DNA of 64,000 nucleotides from Actinomyces sp. 432 (GTDB lineage Bacteria > Actinomycetota > Actinomycetes > Actinomycetales > Actinomycetaceae). The stretch covers positions 744,001 to 808,000 of the forward strand of contig NZ_CP025249.1 in NCBI RefSeq assembly GCF_009930875.1, written 5' to 3'. The translations under genes were made by a program, and so were the position numbers. The stretch's first letter is position 1. Every line of letters begins with the position of its first letter. Positions 17,495-26,266 of this stretch are shown one piece after another. The notes below the pieces were generated by a model. That model did not search any database, had not been told where the DNA came from, and saw only the letters and a list, made by a program, of their open reading frames with translations.

Positions 17495-17611
17495 GCCCAG
17501 TCTCACCTCCTTACGGTGCGCTCCCCGGCTGAGCTGTGCTGAGTCGTTCCGGGGATGCGCCGTGGAGGCAGGTCAATCATCGCAGAAGCACTGCCTATGC
17601 GGGTTCTATGG

Positions 17612-17700
17612 CCTGTTGACAGACCGGTTTGTGCACGCCGCCGCCTAGGGCTATGCGGTGGACACTTCCGACTGGCCCCGCTAACAGTGTCCTGGGCTGA
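17612..17700 (+). pseudogene. second, more decayed copy of the 3' end of the 273-residue gene
   Basis: The stretch follows the last 30 codons of the gene ending at 14280 (GACxGGTTxGxGCACGCCGCCG, then GACACxTCCxACTGGCCCCG) but carries an internal TAG and several changes. Together with the copy at 17219 it shows that this gene end has been duplicated more than once. Confidence 0.75.
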
Positions 17701-17763
17701 CGCGCCCGCGTGGGTGAAGCCGTGGCGGCGGCAGCCTTACGGGAGTGAGTTATTCGGCCTGGG

Positions 17764-19569
17764 CTATTCGGTCTGGCGAGTGGCGACGGCACGGCCGCGT
17801 GCGGTACTCACGGCGAAGGCGGCCAAGCCGATCGCCAGGCTTGCCGCCGCGATCATGGCCCAGCGCCCCGGGTAGGTGCCTGCCGCCTGAATCCAGCCCC
17901 ACGGCGCCAGCTGCCACAGCGGTGTCGCCACCAGCACCTCATTGCCGTCGACGATCAGGCCCATCAGGAATAGGCCCACGCCCACGCCGACCGTCACCGC
18001 CATACCGGCCACCTGTGCCAGCGCATGCGCGAGCGCCGCCAGCATGAAGACAACGAACGGCAGCACCATGAACATGTACACGGGCGCGCCCAGTCCGCCC
18101 AGTTCGGAGTCGGTGGGGAACAGCGGCGCCCCCAGGCGGGCGATGGCCCATGCTGGGATCAGCGCCACAGCCAGCAGCACCATCGCCCAGGTCAGCGTCG
18201 ACGCCGCCAGAACAGCCGGTCGGGCCCGCAGTACTAGGCCCCGCCAGGCGTCGGCCTGCGCCCGCCACGCAGTCGCCCCCGCCAGCCAGGCCGCAATCGG
18301 TGCGCCCGCCAGGGTGAACAGCGGCAGCGCATAAGCGGCGGAGTAGACCGCCTGCGTCAGCGCCAGGAGCCCTAGCAGCACGGCCGTCAGCACCGCCCAC
18401 AGCCGCCAGGGTAGGTCGAGGCCGACCGCGCGGAAGGTGCTGCGCGAACCCGGTGCAGCCAGGGCGTCTAGTACCGGCTGGGGCAGGCCATACGACGTGC
18501 GCTCATCGTGAGCAGACGGGGCCGGGCTGTCGGCGGGAACGACTTGGCCCTGGGCAAGCGCCGGCCCGACGGGCTCGGACGACACAGAGCTCGAGGCGTC
18601 CGGCGAAAAGACCGGCACGGCCGGCGCATCCGCCGAACCGTTCGAGGCAGGTTCGGCAGCCCGTGTACGCGACCAGAAACCCGCGCTAAGAGCGGCCCGG
18701 CGCCTACCGGCGAGCGTCCCCACCGCCCGGCGCGTGCCCGTGAGCGCGCTAGCTCGCCGCGCGCCCAGTAGTACGGCGCCGACACCGAGCAGGCACAGCC
18801 CGGCGCTGCCCAGCACGCCCGGCGCCACCGGGTAGTCCCACACCGGTGAGCCCGCCTCCAACGAGATGCCGTTGGCGTGCACCTCCAGCAGCGGCAGGGT
18901 CGGGCGCATCGCCCAGGTCCACGGCCGCGCCCACCAGGTCGGTGCCTCCGCCTGCAGCGCGCCCGCGGCCGACCACACCAGCGCCAGCGCCGGGGCCAGG
19001 CCGACGGCGATGCCGCCAAGCCACTGGCCCAGGGCCAGCCCCCACGCGCCCGCACCGGTCACCGACACCCACATCACCAAGGCGAACAACAGGTACTGGG
19101 ACCATGGCCCCCAGCCGGCGCCGCGAATGAGTGCGTCGATGACGAGCGGGGCCAGGAGGAGCGCCTGCGACGCCAATGCCGAGGCGGCCAGCACGATCAC
19201 CCGCGCCGCCACGGTCAGTGCCGGGTCCACGCCCCGCCAGGCGGTACCGCCGACCCGGTGGCGCCGTTCCCGCCAAGCCGCCATCGCACCGGTCAATGCC
19301 CCCATGGGCAGGGCGAAGGCGGCGGGGTAGGGGTTCAGCCAAGGCAGTACGCCGTCGTTCCAGCCGTCGGCGGTAAGGGCTGTATGCGCCACCAGCAGGG
19401 CGTGCAGGGAGAAGATCACCACCGCCACCGGAATGCCCCAGGTGGCCGTGCGGCGGCTGCGCCCCAGCTCCGCGCGCAGCACGGCTCCGAGCCTCGGCAG
19501 GCGACGCGGACGGGCACCCGGCAGTGATTCCACTCGGGTTGTGACGGATGCTGAGCTTGCAGTGCTCAT
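17764..19569 (-). CDS. ABC-2 type transporter permease, two-domain
   Basis: A 601-residue membrane protein with about six helices in the N-terminal half (from WGIPVAVVIFSLHALLVAHT), a polar Ser/Pro/Ala-rich linker at about residues 290-375, and a second set of about six helices (WAVLTAVLLGLLALTQ to WAMIAAASLAIGLAAFAVST). This looks like two permease units fused head to tail, as in exporters of the lantibiotic-immunity kind. The start overlaps the ATPase stop by four bases, so it is co-translated with its motor. The gene is followed by an ABC-free gap holding gene fragments. The substrate is unknown; the adjacent two-component system suggests an envelope or antimicrobial-peptide signal. Confidence 0.82.
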   Translation of the reverse strand: MSTASSASVTTRVESLPGARPRRLPRLGAVLRAELGRSRRTATWGIPVAVVIFSLHALLVAHTALTADGWNDGVLPWLNPYPAAFALPMGALTGAMAAWRERRHRVGGTAWRGVDPALTVAARVIVLAASALASQALLLAPLVIDALIRGAGWGPWSQYLLFALVMWVSVTGAGAWGLALGQWLGGIAVGLAPALALVWSAAGALQAEAPTWWARPWTWAMRPTLPLLEVHANGISLEAGSPVWDYPVAPGVLGSAGLCLLGVGAVLLGARRASALTGTRRAVGTLAGRRRAALSAGFWSRTRAAEPASNGSADAPAVPVFSPDASSSVSSEPVGPALAQGQVVPADSPAPSAHDERTSYGLPQPVLDALAAPGSRSTFRAVGLDLPWRLWAVLTAVLLGLLALTQAVYSAAYALPLFTLAGAPIAAWLAGATAWRAQADAWRGLVLRARPAVLAASTLTWAMVLLAVALIPAWAIARLGAPLFPTDSELGGLGAPVYMFMVLPFVVFMLAALAHALAQVAGMAVTVGVGVGLFLMGLIVDGNEVLVATPLWQLAPWGWIQAAGTYPGRWAMIAAASLAIGLAAFAVSTARGRAVATRQTE

Positions 19570-20378
19570 CGCCGCACCTCCTGCCCGTGGCTGTCCGCTC
19601 CACGGGTGACGGCGGCAAGGAAGGCCTCCTCCAAGTCCTGACCGGCAACCGCGAACTCAGCCAGCGGCCCCTCATAGACCATGCGCCCGCCCGCAAGCAC
19701 ACCGACGTCGTCGCAAGTGCGCGCCATCTCCCCGAGCACATGGCTGGACACGATGACGGTGCGCCCACCCGCGGCCAGTTCGCGCAGCAGGTCGCGCAGC
19801 CAGATGATGCCCTGCGGGTCCAGGCCGCTCTGCGGCTCGTCCAGCACCAGCACCTCCGGGTCGCCCAGCAGCGCCATCGCTAGGGCCAGGCGTACCTTCA
19901 TACCGGTGGAGAAGCTTCCGGCCCGCTTGCGGCTGGCCTGCCCCAGGCCGACCTGTTCCAACAGTGGGTCGATCACCTCTTGCGCGGTGCCGGTCAGCAG
20001 GCAGTGGATGCGTAGGTTGCGGCGGGCGGACAGCTGCGGGTAGAACGCGGGGCCATTGATACTGGCTCCCACGTGGCTGAGGCTCTCGCGGTCAAGGGGC
20101 CTGCCCAGTACCTCGATCGTGCCGGCGTTGGGACGCAGCAGCCCCAGGGCGGTGTTGAAGGTCGTGGACTTGCCGGCGCCGTTAAGCCCCAGCAGGCCGT
20201 ATACCCGCCCCGGACGGGCGGTCAGGCTGAGACCCGTAAGGACCCGCTGTGGGCCGTAGCTGACGTCCACGCCCCGCAGCGCCAGCCCGGGCGGGGCGGT
20301 GAGGTCCGCGGCCGACCGGGATGGGGCAACGCTGGCGGCGGGAGATGATGGGGGCGGTGACAATGGTGCTGTGGTCAT
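19566..20378 (-). CDS. ABC transporter ATP-binding protein
   Basis: A 270-residue nucleotide-binding subunit: Walker A GLLGLNGAGKST, signature FSTGMKVRLALAMALLG, Walker B EVLVLDEPQSGLDPQG, and the switch histidine in VIVSSHVLGEM. The first 30 residues are Ser/Pro rich and not conserved. It powers the permease encoded by the overlapping downstream gene. The signature FSTGMKVRL is characteristic of drug and lantibiotic exporters of the ABC-2 kind. Confidence 0.93.
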   Translation of the reverse strand: MTTAPLSPPPSSPAASVAPSRSAADLTAPPGLALRGVDVSYGPQRVLTGLSLTARPGRVYGLLGLNGAGKSTTFNTALGLLRPNAGTIEVLGRPLDRESLSHVGASINGPAFYPQLSARRNLRIHCLLTGTAQEVIDPLLEQVGLGQASRKRAGSFSTGMKVRLALAMALLGDPEVLVLDEPQSGLDPQGIIWLRDLLRELAAGGRTVIVSSHVLGEMARTCDDVGVLAGGRMVYEGPLAEFAVAGQDLEEAFLAAVTRGADSHGQEVRR

Positions 20379-20487
20379 GGGCCCAGAATCGGCCCGGGCA
20401 CTCGCAGGCGGATCCCCACAAGGGACACGACCAGAACCGCTGGCCGCACGTCGACCTCCCCCGATAGGGGGATGAGGCGGCTACTGC

Positions 20488-21282
20488 CTACCGATCCGCG
20501 TCAACCATCCCGGTCCGCAGCGCGTGGATAACCAGCTCCACCCGGTTGCGGCAGCCGGTGCGCCCGAGCAGCGCCTTGACATGGGTCTTCACGGTCGACT
20601 CGGCGATGTACAGGCGGGCTGCGATCTCCGGGTTGGTCATTCCCCGGCAGACCAGTTCAAGCACGTCGCGCTCGCGGCCGGTCAGTGCCTCGCCTGGCAG
20701 CAGCCCAATCACGGTGCGGGGAACTCCGGCGGGCTTCGCGCCGAGCGGGGGAGAGGCGGGAACGTTGGCCGAATCTACTTCCACGACCGGACCGCCTGCG
20801 GGCTGCTCGGGCCGTCCCTCCAGCGCGCCCAACACGTACGGGGTGATGACCGGGTCCAGCCAGGCCCGACCGGCGCCGACGGCGCGAACCGCTGCCAGTA
20901 GCTCCTCCGGGCCGGAGTCCTTCAGCAGGAATCCGACTGCGCCGGCCCGCAACGCCCCCAGCACTAGCTCCTCCTCCTGGAAGGTGGTGAGCATGAGTAC
21001 CCGTGTGGGGCTGTCGCCGTCACGGCCGCTCAGGCCGGGATCGGACAGCAGCAGCCGGGTGGCCGCAATGCCGTCCAGCCCCGGCATGCGGATGTCCATA
21101 AGCACCACATCGGCCGGCTCGCCACGGTCCCGGGCACGGCGCAGCGCGTCCAACGCCGCCCGCCCGTCGTTGGCGGTTGCCACCACGGTCATATCCGCCT
21201 GCGCGTCCAGCAGGGACCGAAAGGCCGCAACCAGGAGCTGCTGGTCGTCTACTACGGCGATGCGCACATGGTCGGCGGTCAT
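20488..21282 (-). CDS. NarL/LuxR-family response regulator
   Basis: A 264-residue regulator. The receiver domain has the acidic pair in IAVVDDQQLL, the phospho-acceptor aspartate in VVLMDIRMPGLDG and the lysine in VGFLLKDSGPEEL. The LuxR-type HTH is LTGRERDVLELVCRGMTNPE, then IAARLYIAESTVKTHV. An extra linker of about 45 residues separates the two domains. It overlaps the kinase gene by four bases and probably controls the ABC genes 110 bp downstream on the same strand. Confidence 0.95.
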   Translation of the reverse strand: MTADHVRIAVVDDQQLLVAAFRSLLDAQADMTVVATANDGRAALDALRRARDRGEPADVVLMDIRMPGLDGIAATRLLLSDPGLSGRDGDSPTRVLMLTTFQEEELVLGALRAGAVGFLLKDSGPEELLAAVRAVGAGRAWLDPVITPYVLGALEGRPEQPAGGPVVEVDSANVPASPPLGAKPAGVPRTVIGLLPGEALTGRERDVLELVCRGMTNPEIAARLYIAESTVKTHVKALLGRTGCRNRVELVIHALRTGMVDADR

Positions 21283-22748
21283 GGTTGCTCCTGTCCCGGC
21301 GGTGCAGCTGCGGGCGCCGCCGCGCCCGGGCGGGTGGCATCAGGCGTAGACGCCACCGGGAAGACGGCGGACAGTAGGAAGTAAGCGCCGTCGTCGCTTG
21401 GGCCGGCCTCCAGGTGGCCGCCGGCCAGGCGCAGCCGCTCGGCCATGCCGGTCAGACCGTGCCCGGGGCCATCATGGCTAGCATGCGTCTTCCCGCGCTC
21501 GCCTTCCGCAACCGTGCTGAAATCACCCCGGGGCTGCGGGTTGGTGATCCGCACCTCGCATCTGCCGCCTTGCGCGGCCACGGTCAGGTGGGCGGTGCCG
21601 CAGCCGTGCCTGACCGCATTGGTCAGGCCCTCGGAGACCACCCGATTCAGTGTCAGCCGCTGCAGCGCCGTCCAGGATCCGTTCCAGGTGGCAAGCTCTG
21701 CCGCGTCGGGTAGGGCGGCCTCGACCTCCATGCCGGTACCGCGTGCCTGCTCCACCAGCGCCGGCAGGCCAGTCAGGTCCGCCGCCGGGGCCAGCGCGCC
21801 CGGGCCGGACGAACTGCGCAACAGCGCCACCAGCTCGCGGGTGGAGGCGAGTGCCGCCGCAGAGGCGTCCCGCACCGCCGTCAGGGACTCACGGGCCGCC
21901 TCTGGCGTGCCCAGGGCGAGCCCGGTGTCGGCCTGTACCTTCACCACGGTCAGGCCGTGGCCGACCAGGTCATGCAGTTCCCGCGCAATGGTCAGGCGCT
22001 CCGCGGACACCGCCTGTGCTGCCGCCAGCCGGGCTGCTGCCGCGACGGCCCGGTCCACGGACTCCGCGGCCGCGCGCCGACGCAGCGCCCCCAGGTAGGT
22101 GCTGGTTACCACCAGCACGCAGGCCAGGGAGAATCCGAAAGGCGGATAATTGAACATATGCGCGGTGTGCGGGTTGAACGAGTACACCGTCTGCGGGTTG
22201 ATCACCGCCCCGACCAGCGCCGCCAGGAGCGCCACCACGCCCCAGCGGCGGTCAGGGGCCCAGCGGGCAAGTGCGTGCAAGGCCGCCGGCACCGCCACAA
22301 TGACCGGCGACAGGCCAAGACTTACTGGCGTAAAGCGCAGCAGCACCACATACGCCACCATGGCGAGGTAGACCGCCACGCCCGAGGCCACGGGGGCGCG
22401 ATGACGGAAGGGCTGGGCGGCGGCCACTGCCACGGCGACCAAGGTGTTCAATACATAGGCCGGATGCGGTCCCCAGGTGGTTACCAGCGTCGAGTCCGCC
22501 GCCACAACTACCAGCAGCAGGGCGGTGAGCACCGCGTCACTGACCGGGATCCGGTACTCACCCAGACCGATCAGGCGGCAGCTCCGCCGCCAGTCCAGGG
22601 CAGTGGGCAGCGGCGCGTCCGCGCGTGTATTGGTGGCCGGGGGAGCAGCCGGATCAAGGCGGCCGGCTGAGCGAGCTGAGCCAGCTGAGTCAGTGGCGGG
22701 CGCGGGCGCTGCCGGGGAGGCCGCGGGGACGGTGCCGGCGGTGCTCAC
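21279..22748 (-). CDS. membrane sensor histidine kinase, HisKA_3 type
   Basis: A 489-residue kinase. After a Pro/Ala-rich head there are about five or six membrane helices (from SDAVLTALLLVVVAADSTLV to FGFSLACVLVVTSTYLG). The dimerisation and phospho-histidine motif is ERLTIARELHDLVGHGLTVV. The ATPase has the N-box RVVSEGLTNAVRHG and G-box GPGHGLTGMAERL. It lacks an extracellular sensor domain, as in intramembrane-sensing kinases. It starts with GTG at 22748, overlapping the stop of the preceding gene. Confidence 0.93.
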   Translation of the reverse strand: MSTAGTVPAASPAAPAPATDSAGSARSAGRLDPAAPPATNTRADAPLPTALDWRRSCRLIGLGEYRIPVSDAVLTALLLVVVAADSTLVTTWGPHPAYVLNTLVAVAVAAAQPFRHRAPVASGVAVYLAMVAYVVLLRFTPVSLGLSPVIVAVPAALHALARWAPDRRWGVVALLAALVGAVINPQTVYSFNPHTAHMFNYPPFGFSLACVLVVTSTYLGALRRRAAAESVDRAVAAAARLAAAQAVSAERLTIARELHDLVGHGLTVVKVQADTGLALGTPEAARESLTAVRDASAAALASTRELVALLRSSSGPGALAPAADLTGLPALVEQARGTGMEVEAALPDAAELATWNGSWTALQRLTLNRVVSEGLTNAVRHGCGTAHLTVAAQGGRCEVRITNPQPRGDFSTVAEGERGKTHASHDGPGHGLTGMAERLRLAGGHLEAGPSDDGAYFLLSAVFPVASTPDATRPGAAAPAAAPPGQEQP

Positions 22749-23206
22749 GGCGTCGGGGAGTCATCCGAGGCAACTTCCGGTCCCTCTCCAGCGCCGCTGC
22801 CGTCGGAGCCCCCACCAGGGTTCTCGGCATCCCCGTCCGCCGCGCCGCCGCGCCCAGCGGCGGGCTTGTCATCCCGGCGACGACGCCGAATATCCCGCTC
22901 CAGGCGGGCGAGGAACTCCGGATCGTCATCGGGCGCCACCGGGCGGGGACGCTCCGCCAGGTGCAGGTCCACACGCTCCTTGGAGGACCACACGGTCCGC
23001 TCGATCTCGCCGCCGCGCTCCTCCGCGGCCCGCACCCGGGAGGTAATGATCCAGGCGATCGGCCCCATCCCGATGATCAGCAGGATGATCAGGATCCACA
23101 TGGGCTTGGGCAGGTGTGCGGGCATGTTCTCCGATGGAGTGCGCACGCAGTCGATGAGCGCATACAGGGCCAGCGCCGGTACGAGGATGTAGGGGACAGC
23201 ACGCAC
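22745..23206 (-). CDS. small membrane protein with PLDc_N-like domain
   Basis: A 153-residue protein. Two membrane helices (PYILVPALALYALIDCV and PMWILIILLIIGMGPIAWII) are separated by a short loop, the usual PLDc_N pattern, and are followed by a charged helix and a Gly/Asp-rich tail. The start is GTG 23206; TAGGGT six bases upstream and no Shine-Dalgarno suggest a leaderless mRNA. The gene is divergent from menE, a frequent arrangement in actinobacteria, and overlaps the kinase gene downstream by four bases. Confidence 0.75.
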   Translation of the reverse strand: MRAVPYILVPALALYALIDCVRTPSENMPAHLPKPMWILIILLIIGMGPIAWIITSRVRAAEERGGEIERTVWSSKERVDLHLAERPRPVAPDDDPEFLARLERDIRRRRRDDKPAAGRGGAADGDAENPGGGSDGSGAGEGPEVASDDSPTP

Positions 23207-23233
23207 GTATCTACCCTAACCTTTCTTTGCGGT

Positions 23234-24714
23234 GTGGCGCTGGCCGGTTCCCATGCCACCCTGGTGTTCGTGCCATCCACAACCAGCCGCGCCCGCCCGT
23301 TGTTCCTCCTGCGCGGGGGCACCCGGCCCGAGGACGTCGCCACGCTGACCGCTGCCCTGCGCGAGCGGATCGAGGCGCGCACTCGGGGCTCCCGAGCGTG
23401 CGCGAGCGCCGATGCAGTTGGGGCCGTTGGGACAGTCAAGACCTGGGACATAGCCGGGCAGACCCCCGGGGACGGCCCGGGCGGCAGGCGCCGCGCCCCC
23501 GGGAACGGGCAGCGGCTACCGCTGCTGGTCCCCATCGGCCCGCCGAGGAGCCGGAGACCGTCACCACCGATCTGGCCCGCCGCCTGGACCCGGCCGGCCC
23601 GGCAACCCGCCCGGACGTCGACCTGCTGCTGCGCACCTCCGGCTCATCGACGGGCACCGGCACCCTGGTGGCCATGCCACTGGCATCCCTACTCGCCTCC
23701 GCGCGGGCCACGCACGCCCGCCTGGGCGGTCCCGGCACCTGGGTGCTGGCCCTGCCCACACACCACGTGGCCGGCCTGCAGGTGCTGATCCGGTCCGTCT
23801 TGTCCGGGCGCGCGCCGGTGGTGGTGGACTCCGACGGCGGCTTCAACCCCGATGCACTCGCGGACGCCATTGAGCGGGCCCTTTCAGCTCGGCCCGATGA
23901 TCCGGTGCGCGTCCCCCTGGTACCCACCCAGCTGGTGCGCGCGCTGGCCCCCGGGCAGCAGCGGGCACAGCGGGCACTGGCCCGCGCCGACGCCGTACTG
24001 CTGGGAGGCGCCGCAGCCGACTCGGAGCTGTTGCGGCGGGCCCGGGCCGCCGGGGTGAAGGTAGTGACCACATACGGGATGAGCGAGACCGGGGGCGGCT
24101 GCGTCTACGACGGCCTTCCCCTGGAAGGAGTGCGGGTGAGCATTGATGACCCAGACGCGGCGGGCGTGGGCCGGATCGTGCTCTCCGGGCCGGTGCTGGC
24201 ATCCGGATACGCTGAGCGCGGAGCCCGCCCGGCCGGCGCGGCGAGCTTCCGCGAGCCGCCGGGCAGCAGCGCGGATGAGCCGGAGCGCCGCCGCGAGCTG
24301 GTCACCAGTGACCTGGGCAGACTGGTCGACGGACCGGACGGAATACGGCGGCTGGCGGTCCTGGGGCGCGTTGACGACGTCATCGTCACTGGCGGCGTCA
24401 AGGTCGCCCCGCATGAGGTCGAGGATGCACTGACGGCACTGCCGGGCGTCGCCCAGGCCTGCGTGGTCGGAGTGCCGGACGCCGAATGGGGCAGCGCCGT
24501 AGTCGCGGCAGTCGTGCCGGACACCGGCCGGGAGATCACAGACCGGGACGCCTGGGCGCAGCAGTGCCGGGACGCCGTGCGCAAGCACCTGGATGGGGCG
24601 CACACGCCCAAGCGGATCATCGTCCTCGACACGCTGCCGCTGCGCGGACCGGGCAAGGTGGACCGGCGGGCCCTGGCGCGCCGGCTCACTTCCGCCTGCC
24701 GAAACGCCGACTGA
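23234..24714 (+). pseudogene. menE: o-succinylbenzoate-CoA ligase MenE, frameshifted
   Basis: An adenylate-forming enzyme of menaquinone synthesis that activates o-succinylbenzoate with CoA. From about 23550 the frame is intact: P-loop LLLRTSGSSTGTGTLVAMPL, TTYGMSETGGGCVYDG, VLGRVDDVIVTGGVKVAPHE and the catalytic lysine loop LPLRGPGKVDRRAL. The N-terminal 100 residues read in a different frame (TLVFVPSTTSRARPLFLLRG), starting probably at GTG 23234. The frames would join if one base were added near 23540, in the CCATCGGCCCGCCGAGG region. Either a sequencing slip or a real null mutation; the other menaquinone genes in the window look intact. Confidence 0.85.
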
Positions 24715-24736
24715 GTGGGGCAGAACTGGCAGAGAA

Positions 24737-24839
24737 TGCACCACTTTCCCGCAGACAATGTCGCGGCCGAACCGAAAACGTCCCGAATACTGCCAATCCT
24801 GTGAAGGACCCGTGAGCGGCGGCCAGTGAAAGTGGTGCA
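24737..24839. repeat. 12-bp perfect inverted repeat spanning the menE-menA gap
   Basis: TGCACCACTTTC at 24737-24748 is the exact complement of 24828-24839, with 79 bases between. It lies upstream of the menA ribosome-binding site and could close a larger RNA structure in the menA leader. Confidence 0.5.
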
Positions 24840-24891
24840 GATTGTGACACCCGGTCCTGAGATAGGCTCTGCGCGCCCCAAGGAGGAACAC

Positions 24892-25848
24892 ATGACTGAC
24901 CGGGATCTGCCCGCCGGTACCGAACCGCGCGCCACGAGCTGGACGGAGGTCGTGCGCCTGCGCACCCTGCCCGCAGCCGTCGCCCCGGTGATCCTCGGGG
25001 CGGGCGCCGCATCCGCCCTGGGTGCGGCCTCGGGCCCCCGGATCCTGCTGGCGGCCGGGGTGGCCCTGGCGCTGCAGATCGGCTCCAACCTGGCCAACGA
25101 CTACTCCGACGGGGTGCGCGGCACCGACGACGACCGTACCGGCCCACCCCGGCTGACCGCCTCCGGCCAGGTAGACCCGCGCCGAGTGAAATACGCCGCC
25201 TTCGGCTGCTTCGGCGTGGCCGGCGTGCTCGGGCTGATCCTGGTGGCGCTGTCAGGCCAATGGTGGCTGCTGGCAGCCGGGATTGCTGCGGTGGCGGCCG
25301 CCTGGTTCTACACCGGCGGTTCGCACCCCTACGGCTACGCGGGGCTCGGTGAGGTCTTCGTATTCATCTTCTTCGGGCTGATGGCCACCTGCGGCACCGT
25401 GTACGTGCAGGCCGGGGGCGTGCCCGGGTGGGTGTGGCTCGCCGCCTGCGGCATCGGCCTGATCGCCTGCTCCCTGCTGATGGTCAATAATCTGCGCGAT
25501 ATCGCCACCGACCCGCAGCACGGGAAGATGACTCTGGCGGTGCGGCTGGGGGAGCGGGGCGCCCGCCGGGCCTTCACGGCCATGGTGACGGTGCCCGTGG
25601 TGCTGGCGGCCGCGGCAGCCTGGTGGGCGCACGCCGACCTGACCGCGGCGTCCGGAGGATCACCCTGGGCGGCACTCGGCGGGGCCGTAGTGCTGCTCGC
25701 TTTCCTCACCGTCATGGCGGCACGGACCCTGCGGCCGGTGCGAGCCGGGGCGACCGGGCGCGCACTGATTCCGGCACTGCGCGACGCCGGTCTGTACGAG
25801 CTGGCCTACGGCGCCGCCCTCGCACTGGCCCTGATCGCGGCGGCGTGA
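24892..25848 (+). CDS. menA: 1,4-dihydroxy-2-naphthoate polyprenyltransferase
   Basis: A 318-residue UbiA-family membrane prenyltransferase that attaches the isoprenoid chain to dihydroxynaphthoate. The first aspartate-rich motif is NLANDYSDGVRGTDDDRTGP and the second is NNLRDIATDPQHGKMTLAV. About eight or nine membrane helices follow the family plan. The ATG at 24892 is set by AAGGAGGA nine bases upstream. It follows menE on the same strand after a 177-bp gap. Confidence 0.94.
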   Translation: MTDRDLPAGTEPRATSWTEVVRLRTLPAAVAPVILGAGAASALGAASGPRILLAAGVALALQIGSNLANDYSDGVRGTDDDRTGPPRLTASGQVDPRRVKYAAFGCFGVAGVLGLILVALSGQWWLLAAGIAAVAAAWFYTGGSHPYGYAGLGEVFVFIFFGLMATCGTVYVQAGGVPGWVWLAACGIGLIACSLLMVNNLRDIATDPQHGKMTLAVRLGERGARRAFTAMVTVPVVLAAAAAWWAHADLTAASGGSPWAALGGAVVLLAFLTVMAARTLRPVRAGATGRALIPALRDAGLYELAYGAALALALIAAA

Positions 25849-25874
25849 GATTGGCCGGGGTGGAGCGCGGTCAC

Positions 25875-25903
25875 TTGCCCCCATCGCCGAGGCGGGCTAG
25901 CGT
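25875..25903 (+). promoter_or_regulatory. promoter of the Cys-rich leader peptide
   Basis: TTGCCC at 25875-25880 and TAGCGT at 25898-25903 are 17 bp apart. The ATG of the leader peptide is seven bases after the -10, placing the transcription start at or next to the A of the ATG, so the leader mRNA would be leaderless. Confidence 0.6.
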
Positions 25904-25910
25904 GCTGGCC

Positions 25911-26009
25911 ATGGCCAACACTCACCTGACGACCCGGACCGCTGGCAGCGCACAGGCGCTCGCGGTCATGTGTCAGGTGCGCATGTGTCGGTGCTGTCAG
26001 GCACGCTGA
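25911..26009 (+). CDS. leaderless Cys-rich leader peptide (putative cysteine-responsive attenuator)
   Basis: A 32-residue frame from ATG 25911 to TGA 26007-26009, ending MCQVRMCRCCQAR, with four cysteines in the last 13 residues, two adjacent. An internal ATG at 25968 could give just the 13-residue form. Poly-Cys leader peptides upstream of sulfur-uptake genes are known from mycobacteria and relatives. Ribosome stalling when charged Cys-tRNA is scarce would regulate the downstream genes. Here the downstream genes encode an SsuABC-like transporter, which fits sulfur control. Expression and mechanism are inferred. Confidence 0.65.
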   Translation: MANTHLTTRTAGSAQALAVMCQVRMCRCCQAR

Positions 26010-26266
26010 CCCTGTCCGTGAGGCGTGACGTCCGCCGCTAGCCCGACTAACTCAGTTTCCCCCCAGTTCTGCGCTGCTCTGTAGTTCCTGTGCCGTCCGC
26101 CCGACCCGGGACGCAAACCCGACCTGGAACGAGTGCCGCGTAAATCTTGGAACAGGGCTATTCCCGTCGTCCGCCTGTGCCTGACAGCGATCCTCCCTTT
26201 CGGACAACGCCATTTCCGTCCGCAGCAGCGCGACGATCACGTCGATGCGCCTTGAGGAGAACCCCC

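Larger units (their letters stand above)
25849..26266. other. leader region of the SsuABC-type operon
   Basis: This 418-bp gap holds a promoter, a Cys-rich leader peptide gene and about 250 bp of apparently untranslated leader. No strong terminator hairpin could be picked out by eye in 26010-26250. The ribosome-binding site GAGGAGA at 26254-26260 serves the binding-protein gene. Confidence 0.6.
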
